64,000 bases of DNA from Cycas panzhihuaensis. Its lineage: Eukaryota; Cycadophyta. Position numbers and translations under genes: made by a program. Positions 36,731-47,200 of this stretch are shown here, in pieces. Below the pieces are notes generated by a model. The model was not told where the DNA came from. It did no database searches and worked only from the letters and a program-made list of their open reading frames with translations. Every line of letters begins with the position of its first letter. Position 1 is the stretch's first letter. Location: positions 60,333,741 through 60,397,740 of the forward strand of contig CM041465.1 of NCBI GenBank assembly GCA_023213395.1, written 5' to 3'.

Positions 36731-37979
36731 TGAAGGTTTTTTTTTTTTTTTTTCCTGGTTGACTTTCTCTCAAGGTCTAGTTGACTTTTTTTGTTTAGAT
36801 TTTGGTTGACCCTATTTATAAAAATTGACTTTTCATGTAGCTTTTCTTTTTCTAGTCGACTTCCTCTTAAGTCTGGCTGACTTATTTTCTTTAGATTTTG
36901 GCTGACCTTCTCTTAAGTTTGGTTGGCTTCTTTTCTTTGAATTTTGGATGACCTTCTTTATTAAAACAAACTTTTCTTGTAGCATTTCTTTTTCTAGTCA
37001 ACTTCCTCTTAAGTTTGGCTGACTTATTTTCTTTAGATTTTGGTTGACCATCTTTATAAAAACCAACTTCTCTCTTCACCTATATTGAGGGCATCTTGTC
37101 CCCATTTGGAAATCATAATTAGAATATATTTAGTCTATTATTTTTTGGCCCTAGTTCGGATCTGCTCTAGGAGGACACCTCGCCTCCAATATGGGACATT
37201 CTGCTCTATTCCATATTTGTAAGATTTTGACTATCTTATGAATAATATTGAGCTGCCATTATTGTTTTTGTGATTAGTATTTTTAGTAAATGTTTGAGAT
37301 CTATTATTTTATATTATAATTGTCATAATATTACATAGCATATTTGGATTTGCTCTACAAAATAGCATAGAATTTGTGTGTTTGTATGAGGTAGAAGAAG
37401 CCACAAGAATTTTGAGAAACGGATGGTAGTTATGTGTCAAGTGTGACCATAGGCAGAGTTAGGTTGTACCAAGTACAACCAAATGCGACCAAGACTGAGT
37501 AAGGTTGTACCAAGTGCGACCAAGAATGACCAAGTCACAATCTGGTGCTCAAGTGCAACCAAAACTGCGACCAAACAATAATAGTAACTGTCAAAGAAGG
37601 GATCACATGATTAATTGTATAGAATCAGTTGAACAGTTATAATTGGAATTGTAACAGTGTAACTGAAACGACATATTTAAGATAATCGTACTTTGTATCG
37701 ATGTGTATATCGGTGCATAGGTAGTTAGGACATCTTGATAGAATTGTTGGCTGTACATCTGCTATTGCAAGCCTTCTACTGTGTACTTGCTTTCGGCCTA
37801 CATCTAGTTGTGAGAGGATTGGACGCAAGGCCTTTATGTAAATAAAGTTTTGGTTGTATGCTTCAATCTATTGTAAACATGCATTGTTCTATTCTCTATT
37901 AAGTAGTTTGGGCGAGAAAGGAAGACCAACGCCCAGTGTTTTAGTTAATTAGTTGTGAATCCCTAGTGGGATTCCCATA
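36731..37979 (+). repeat. 3' LTR of element A, enlarged
   Basis: It starts TGAAGG plus a poly-T run and ends TTCCCATA. Relative to the 540-bp 5' LTR it has extra copies of the TCTAGT-GACTTCCTCTTAAG...TTTAGATTTTGG-TGACC unit (36760-37080) and solo LTR H at 37383-37935. Confidence 0.83.
37383..37935. mobile_element. Element H: solo LTR inside element A's 3' LTR
   Basis: This 553-bp insertion is absent from the 5' LTR of A. It starts TGTATGAGG and ends ACGCCCA, and is flanked by a perfect 5-bp duplication GTGTT (37378-37382, 37936-37940). It contains short imperfect repeats of TGYACCAAGT/GCGACCAAG near 37430-37560. A lone LTR with TG...CA ends and a TSD is the usual product of LTR-LTR recombination; a small non-autonomous element is the alternative. 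Confidence 0.85.
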
Positions 37980-37984
37980 GCATG

Positions 37985-38640
37985 GAGTTAATTGATGCAA
38001 GTTGGATAGCTACAGAGGTTCTCATTGTGGTTGATGGGTGGACAAATGCGACAAATAGATTGCTTCTGAATTTCATTGTCACCTCTCTGAAGGATGCATG
38101 CCTCCTAAATATAGTTGATTGTGCTGACAAAAAGAGAACACATAGTTCATTGCAAACATGCTTATAGAAGCAATTGAAACTATGGGGACATAAGATATGG
38201 TGGAGGTAATGATAGATAATGCATACATTTGCAAAACAACATGCATGATTGTAGAAGCTACATGTGACCTCATATTTTGGATTCCATGTGTGGCTTATAG
38301 TTAGCATTTGGTCTAATTTCTCAGGTCGAGGGAATCTATGAAAGAGGGAAGGAGATTGAAATGTTTGTCATCAATCATTAGCAAGCACATGCAATTTTCA
38401 AGATATACTATTGCTTGGTAGTCTTGAAGGTTGTAGAAACATGATTTACAACTTATTCCATCATTCCCAAGCGACTATGTGTAGTTAAGGAATCCTTAGG
38501 AAACATTGGTGTTTTCAAGGGCAAGGACAAAGTGGAGGGCTTCAAATTGTTGGAGAATAATGTTTAATCTATGGTCAATCCATGATTGTTGTAATAGTTA
38601 CCCCTCAAATGTTGTGCATTGCCATCTTAAAGACATGCAC
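37985..38640 (+). pseudogene. hAT-like transposase, DUF659 part, continuing the 9250-9837 fragment
   Basis: Immediately after A's right TSD the frame reads ELIDASWIATEVLIVVDGWT then NRLLLNFIV, the DUF659 core of plant hAT-derived proteins. After stops and a frameshift come VEVMIDNAYICK and CDLIFWIPCVAYS, the D-N-A and PCxAH-like motifs that follow in this family. Frames decay after about 38580. Element G lies just beyond. Joined across element A, the two parts show the order BED finger - linker - DUF659. Confidence 0.75.
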
Positions 38641-38666
38641 ATTTGTGTAGACATTAATTGGTGAGT

Positions 38667-39000
38667 TGTAAGACTTTAGAGGTTCACATATTATAATATT
38701 ATTATAATGCACATTTGTGCAAGTAGGTGGTCTATAGGTTATTGGGAAATTAATAAGTGTTATGTCATTAGTTGTGTTATAGGTTAATAGTCCCCCATGT
38801 ACCACACATCATTCTACATATTCTTACTTGTGGTATATAAATAAGGTAAAGTATATTGAGTCAAGATGGAGATTATTGTGGTGTTATGAAGTCATTATGA
38901 TGTAGACATTCTGATTATGAGTTAATGATATTTCCATTATGTTCATGATACTTGTTTCATTGTTCTTGATATTTAATGATCTCTATTAAACATTTTAACA
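38667..39000 (+). repeat. 5' LTR of element G
   Basis: It begins TGTAAGACTTTAGAGG and ends ACATTTTAACA. A GGTATATAAATAAG TATA box lies near 38831-38845. TGGTATCAGAGTAGG, an initiator-Met PBS, follows at 39001. Confidence 0.9.
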
Positions 39001-39015
39001 TGGTATCAGAGTAGG

Positions 39016-41256
39016 TCGGTTATCAAGCTCAATGTTTTGTAGGTCCACCAATTTATTGATGTGTGTGGAGGTGGCTCTATAGAGCCAACTGTCAGATTGA
39101 GGATCTAATTTTAGAGGGTGAAACCCTAAGGCTGTTATTGTTGCAAGTTGTGCCAAGCTAGTGACCGTGATTGATGTAAGCTAAGAATTATTACTGGGTA
39201 ATACTATTCACTTGCTTTGTGTTAGAGTTTACCCTGTGAAGAAATTGGTTGAGGTGAATTTATGAAGTTGAAATTGATGATGACATATGAATGAATCTGA
39301 ATTTGCTGGTCATTGAATTATGTTTGTACGATGAAAGTGAAGGTTTTGTACCTGTTAGGGTTTGTGTTGAAAATTATTGAGGATTTGATTGGTGAAAATT
39401 GAAATCAATTATCAATTTTATGCAAAAATTGTTTCTCTGAAAAAATCTACCTTGAATAAACCCTGCATACAAAGAGAAGTTAACCACAATCATCTGTAAA
39501 ACCCTAGCCACAATGTGATAAGAAATTCTAGTGGCGATTAACCCCAATGCTCATTGAAAGTCTAAGAAAGGAAGTTGTGCTCAAAACCTATGTTTGATCG
39601 TGAAGAGAAATAGGCACAACTAAAGGAGTAATGTTCGCGAACAGAAGATAAAGAAATGACTATTCATTAAGTTTTGAATGCCCGCCATTGATGATGAGTA
39701 CAACTTGTAAAAGAGCATAAAGAACATGAGCAACCATTCGAATGAAGCTTGTGCAGATAGCATCCATGGAAACAGGGCACAGGAGTCGCCATAATCTCTC
39801 TCATTAAACACATACCGTTTCTTAACTTCCAGTCAGTCTAAAAATATAAGAGCACATCTAAACATGTGCCGCCTTCGGAGGTGTACAAAGCTACTGATCA
39901 CCTCCTCTCTAGTCAAAATATTACCATCTGTTACTCGCTTTTCAAGCGAATTTAGTAATGTATTGTACTTAAGAGTCCAAAACAACTCTAAACAACAGTG
40001 TGGCATTACCAATCTTCTCTAGAGCCTCAGAATCTTGTACATCAATTTTCTCTCCCTCTGCTTCTAATAAATAAGGGTCAACCTAGGCATACTCTAAAGC
40101 ATTATCAAGGGTTTCTAGTTCAGAGAACTCATCTTCGGTATTTGGCAATTCTTGTACTTCTTTGCCATTATTACTAGTAGTAGCATTAATGTCAGTTGCA
40201 TGCAACTCCAATTCAGAAAACTATCTTCGATCGGATGCTCCTCCTCTTTGTCCTATGTACCAACTTGGGACCTAAACCCTCAACTCACTTGTACAAACTT
40301 GAAGGACTTGATGTAAGAAAAGCTTTTCATGACAATATAACCATGGTTTTGGGTGAACTTCATGTTATCACATTCAATGGCCTTGTCTGCGACTGACAAG
40401 GGTATTCCGTTGTCGTTCCAGTTATCTAGTTTGCAGGTACAGACACTTAATGGATTTACCATGGGCTTTGAGATGATTTGTAGTTTTCCTTAATGCCCAC
40501 ATAATTATGTTGAAAAGAGAGTTTGTCACAGTGCCCAGTAGCGACGAATCGTCGCAAGCATCGATGTCCCAGTCAAAGCTAAGATTATATACAAATATCG
40601 TGCTCTAAAACCTACTCGTAGTAGTTGTTGCACAAATAGAGGAAATCCAAAGAAGATCAGATGCCCTCACTGCAAGGTCATCATAGTCACCCGTTGGAGA
40701 ATAGATTGGCTGTAGAAATCAATAATTCAGACAAAACAATTCAATCAGTTTTTTTGTAGGTTCGATTTGCGCGCAGGAGGAGGTTGACATTACAATAATA
40801 AAACTTTGCAAATGATAGATTAAATTTAATTGGATTGAGTATTGGTTTGAAATAGGTGGATGTCAAGTTTCTTAGGGCAGATATTATCATTTTTTTAAAG
40901 TCAAATTTGGAATAAACTAGATTGGAATTTAATTTAAGGTTCGCTAGCCCCTTGGCCATTAAGTGCCTGATCTTATGGAGTCTCAATGTGACCTGACATT
41001 AATCTATTAAAGGGGCTAAAACTCTAGTGACTTCATTTTTTTTTTCATTTGGAGGTGTTTGTACGTTTTTTTTCATATCTCCTCATCCAAGAGTTCGATT
41101 TGCGAACTGTTTGAACCATTGGAATCGTATTTCAGAGACGGTTATTTTGACATATAATTGGAGGGTATTTGTTGTTGATTTGATAGAGTTATCTCAGTTT
41201 GAAGTGAATGCATAAATCTTGTGTGATACACTCTTAAACAACTCATTCTTATAGTC
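39016..41256. other. Long leader of element G, content not identified
   Basis: About 2.2 kb lie between the PBS and the Gag-like start. Between about 39850 and 40740 short frames on both strands look protein-like (on the minus strand a Glu/Leu-rich stretch with EFSELETLDNALEYA near 40080-40130; on the plus strand a CCTNRGNPKKIRCPHC stretch near 40625-40675), all broken by stops. They could be host-gene fragments, but I cannot name them. Confidence 0.35.
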
Positions 41257-44200
41257 ATGGAGTTGAGTGTAGTTTTTGTACCTGAAGAGAATGAGTACTA
41301 CTTAATAGATCTTCCTTTTCCTTTACCTAAGTACACAGGAATAAATTATCGATATTGGGCAATCAAAATGGAAAGTGTATTTGTTGCAGTTATATTTGAC
41401 ACCTGTGTGCCCGTTAGAGGGAATGTATGACGAAAACCAGACAAAACAATGTGTATTTTGTAAGGCAACCATTCGACATGTGTTCAAAATAGAGAACAAA
41501 CGAAACAGAGTGCAAAACACAGTCCATCCCGTCGTAGGAACAATTGTTGAATGTAGGAACGCACCGAGCAGAAAAAAGAACGGTTGTGGCACAACAGAGA
41601 AACAAAGGAAGGAATGTACGAAACACGTGGACAATCGTACGTGTTAAGGAACATATTAGAGGTTAAACAAAATATGGTTAAGGACTAAAGAGGCATCCAT
41701 TTGGGAAAATAGACGGTTGCGACTGTTAGTCGCAACCGTTCCGTAATAGGGATGCATTGTGTATTTAAACACATTCGCTTGTTAGAATGGATGTGAGAGA
41801 CGAGCGAATGATTTCATTGGTACATGATCTAGTATGGTTGACTAGTAAGACCTGTATAGATTATATGTGATGTAATAATTGACTATTTCCTAATAGAATA
41901 ATAGAGTTATGTGGAAAAGCATGTGTACTTACTAAGAAATGCATGGTGAATGTATGTGTATAAGCTTATCTGTGGACTTATATGGCCTAATAAATGAAGA
42001 TTATGTATGTTGGCTACATGCACACACCCTAGACTATAGTGGAAATCCTTGACGAGTGAAGATCCTGCAGTAGAGAGCGGATTTTAAGTCAACATTGGTT
42101 CTGTTGCCTAAGTCCACTAGCAAAGGGAAGAAAAGCCAAAAACATCCATGTGCAAAGGACAAGCCACTCTGGCTGTCATAGGGATGGCAGGGTCTAACTA
42201 AGCCTAGACAGCCAGGGGGACCTTCCAATGCCACCTAAATGACCTTCGAAGGCACAGAGTCACAAACAAAACCTCAAGGGATAATGGAAACAAGCAAGCA
42301 GAGAGCTTTAAGATGGTCCTGAGAGAAAAACCTAAGAAGAGTAAGGAGATTAAGTATGGACAAAAAAGAGACCAAAGTGAATCGATGGAGGGATCTGAGG
42401 CAAGTGGAGCCCAAACCCCACGAGAAATAGAAAACATAGGCCAAGGGGAGCCTATGGCAATCACACCTGCTCCAGAGAAATATCACAACAAAGGAAAGGA
42501 TATAAAGAGGGATAACAACCCTGAGAAGGAACTAAGTTTGGACTCTACTCCAAAGGACCTAAGTGGCAATGAGGAAAGAGTGGAGGAAGGTCCCTAGGCA
42601 CATTGGGAAAATCATTTGGTTAGACAACTCTTTGAAGATCCACTAGAGGGAAGTGAGGATCAGTCATACCTAATAACAACTCCAGTGGCGACAGAGATAA
42701 CGGGAGTACCAAGGGTAATTCAACTAAAGTCACCTATATACAATCCCTTATTCGTGAAAGGGAATAGTGGGGAAGAAACACCACTAAGGAGATCCTATAA
42801 AAAGTTTTCGGAAGGAAAGGCAACAACTCCACCTCGAAGGGAGGAGGGGAGGAATAATTCTACAATGGCACACCATAGGGAGTTTGGGAAACTCATTTTT
42901 GACGACTCTACTGACATTGCAGAACATATTTACCTATTCCAAAGGTTAATCAATCTTGAAAAAATCACGGATGAAGCTGAAATCAAGGAGAGATTCACAT
43001 ACTTATTGATGGGTGTACCATTAGCATGGTATAAACAGTTAGACCCATGCAAAACTTGGGATGAAATAAAAAAAGAGTTTGAAGCAAGGTTTTTGAAGTA
43101 CCAAAACAATGACATCATAGAACTAACCTTAAGGGAAATACAATAGAAGCCAAGGGAGTCTGTCATGACATAAATTAGCAGAATAGATATGATTGTTGTT
43201 ACCATGACGAATAATGAGAAGATTAGGGACTTAAGTATGCATACCTTCTTTGTGAATGGGTTGAACACCAAGTTAAAGAATGTAATGGCATCACATCCCT
43301 TAAAATCACACAAGAATTGGCCCTAGACTTCGAGGAAGGGATCAACACCAAAAGGATAGCCTATGATCCCTTGGTCATGAGGTTGCAAGAAGGAATAAGC
43401 CAGTTGAAAACACAAAACCTTAATAGACCCTTGTTTCAAATGGCCAAGGCATAGGAGAATACAGAAATAGAAGCCCTCAGGAAGGAAGCGGCTAGATTGA
43501 AACTACAACATTGAGACAACTTCAGAGAAGATTCTGGCAAATATCGAGGTAAAAAACCCCCAATAGAGAATTGGTGCCATATCTGTGAGGAAGATACTCA
43601 CACCACAAAGGAATGTGAGTGCAATGTGCGGAATCGTAAACAGAACACTTGTGCCATATTTGCGACCAAGGAACACACAATACTTGAGAATGTTACTTCA
43701 ACACCAGAGGCACAAACGCTCGAGGAAGAGGGTGAGGAAGAAACAACTTGAATACCTGAACAATATATACGACAAGGATGCAACCGGATAACCTAAGGAA
43801 GAAACCTCCATTGGGAAGATGTTTGATATGTCTAGAGAATAGGCACTGGAAATCTGATTGCCCAATAGCAAAAATCCAAAAGGAATGTTTGTACCTATGC
43901 AAAAATTGTGGTCCAAGCACTCATACCACCAAGGAGTGCAAAGGCAAGGGCAAGGCCCTAAATGGAGTAACAATCATACCAGGATCCCCTAAAGACGTTA
44001 ACTTACAAAATCAGAAGAATGAGGTAGAAAAGGACTACCCTAACCCAAAGGTGGAAATTGACCGTTTTGTTGCCACCAAGAAAGCATTAGAAGAAGCCGC
44101 GCAGGAAGAAGCAATCAAATCACTACCTATAGGAAAACCAAAAATAAAACATGTGTATCGAAGGAAGAATAAGAAAGTGGAAGAGCAAGCATTACCCAAG

Positions 44201-47200
44201 AACTTAAGAGAACCCCCAAGACAGTGGTACTCTTACAAAAGCTAATACTTATAGAGGACCTAGTTAACCAATTGAACTTAACCATTCCGTTGGGGAGAGT
44301 TATTGAATGGATAAAAGGAGGAAAGATTCATTCAAAAGAAGCCTCTCAAAGCCTACACAAGATTAACCCATTCTGTGACTTAGACCCAGCAGTGGATATA
44401 AGCATTCTCGGGGTAACCCTAAAGAATGTCATTGTAGACGGAGGAGCAGTCGTGAACGTATTATTGACTCAAACATGGAAAAAATTGGGAAACCCACGAT
44501 TATCACCTATAAATTACTCATTGAAGTTGGCTGATGAATTGTTAGTCAAACCAGTGGGGTGATTAGAGAATATCCAAGTCAATGTAGCCAATATTATCGT
44601 CCCCATAGACTTCACAATCGTGGATATGTTAAATATATAATCACCTACTCGACATCGTTAGGGAGACCATGGTTATATCAAACGGAATGCTTGCAAAGCT
44701 GGAGAGACGTAACCTTTGCACTTATAGATGGAGTAAACAAGGTCATCCTCCCCATACTGGCAAAGAGCAGGTATACAATGGAGGTAATTCCAAACAATGC
44801 ATCCAGCACAATAGTCACCACACGAGAAACTTCCTCAACCTTCGATGAAGCTAACTTATACCATACGACAGAAGAAATCACACATATGAATGATGCTCAG
44901 GAGTTCGAGCCTAACATTTATGGGGAATTACCATCAGAAGCATCGTTCGACGGGGAAGGAACCAACAATATGATCAGATATTGGATGGATAATTCGTATG
45001 AGATACAACTCTCTTCATTCTGTTGTAATTTGTTATCTAAATGTTTTTCAATTGATAATAAATTAAATAACAATTTGAATTATACGCGTGTCAAGGATCC
45101 TAGTGAATTATTAGATAGTCACTTAGTAAAAGTTGAGTTCTAATTAAGAAATAAGGTGCATGTAAATTTACTAACTCCTAAGACCCCTTTCCTATCTTAT
45201 CCCCATCCCTAACCCCTCATCCTCGCTCGCCTTCCCAAGAGTTGATTTGGGAGATCTAGCCAATCTCCTCCCCGACTTTGAGGAAACCCTTCCAAGTCCC
45301 TCTACTAAAAACCAAGAGGTAGGAAACCCCATTCCTACCCAAAATTCCCCCCCTAAACTCCCCAAAATCCCTTTCTGTGAACCCTCCTAGTGAAATCGAA
45401 ATGGAGGATAATCTCCAAAGGTTAACCGAAAACACCCACCTCACTAAACTCATACCAGAAGACAGAACCAAAAGGCAAGAACAACTACTTTCATTTTCAG
45501 GGAAGAAAATGGAAGGAACAAAACATTTAATCCAATGCATGGAACATTGGTTGCACTATAGGATACTAGACAAAACCCGATGGATCATTGACTTCGTAAC
45601 CACCCTCCATGATCATGCACGGTGGTGGTACATAGCTCACCATCGTATCCTCTAAACCTGGGAAAGTTTGTAATCAACTTTCAGACTTAAGTTTGACCCA
45701 CCCTAGAACTTATTAATTGCAGGATTTTTGGTAGGAGAATGCCCTAACAAGCATCTCCTTAGGTGCAGACGGCTATGGAAGCATTGGAGCATTCCTATGC
45801 TACATTGGAGCCACCTTTCTATCCATACATTGGGAACTTTAGCGAAAACATGGTTCTTAGAGCAAGAACAAGTCCAGCTAGTATCATGGGAAGAAATAGA
45901 GCATTCATTCACAAAAGCCTTTTCATACTTTTCTAATAACTAGGTAATTCACAAAGTGCTAAAAAATATAAGGGATATAAGTAGAGAAGTAGAAAAAAAT
46001 TTAATGTCAATTGAAAGCATTAAAGATACAAAATTTAGTGAGAATGAAGAGAAGGGGGAGAGAGAAGAGGCCTAGAACCTACTTTCGGAATACATAGAAT
46101 TAAAATATGGGCAACGAGATATAGATGACACACTTGCTTGCTAAATGGGAAAAGAAATACAACACGAGGAACCCAAAACAACTCAAATAAACCTTGGGAT
46201 AGAAACAAACCTCAAAAACATTACTATCGGTAACTATTGGGATGAGAAAACAGTAACAGAAAGCTCTAATAAGATCCTGGAGAATTGTTTACGAAAGGTG
46301 TGCAATATTGGTAGATCTAATTGGGCAGGGAAACTACCTTCTGTCCTATGGGCATTCTGCACCACATATAAATAAGCCACAAGACACACTCCATTTAAGT
46401 TAATGTATGGGATGGAAGCCATACTCCCCATCGAGTTCAAGATACCCAGTTTGAGGATTGCCTTAGCTTATCGATTGGATGACATCGAATCTTTACGAGA
46501 ACGCCTATGGCAATTGATTCAACTTGACGGGGATAGACAGAAATCAGAATGGCTATAGGAGATCGAGAAAACAAGACAGAAGGCGTGGCACGACTGCCAC
46601 CTTAGATGCCCTCAGTTCGAGGAAGGAGAACAAGTCCTATTGTACGATAGCAAATTCCACACCCATCTTAGAAAATTAAAATCACGATGGTTGGGACCCT
46701 ACCAAGTAGAAAAGATTTATCCTAACGGATCAATTCAACTGCAAGAAGTGAATGATTATAAACTACCTATCCTAGTCAATGGCAGTCGATTGAAAAAAAT
46801 ATCACTATTAAAGCATACTCCTCCAGTACGAGTCAACTGAATGTATAATACGTGTTGTGTGAAGTTGTAGACAACTAAAGTTGTCCTAGTACTGGTACAA
46901 AGACTCGACACCGGTGCATAAACATAAAAAATCCTTACAAAAAACCTAAAAAATGGAAAAAAACTAATCGTAACTCGCAAAAATTATACGCCTAGACAAA
47001 AGTCAAAGAAAATTATACCTTGCATCCCAAATTTCGAATGTAAACAAGCAGAAGGAATCGAATAGAATATGATATATTCCTCACAAGGGATGGATGACAC
47101 AGAAATCGACCAGAAATTGGAACCATTCTGGATTGAACTATATGCGTTCTTAGATAGGAATGTGACCCGAACAAATGAAAAAAAAGTATATTATAAGTAC

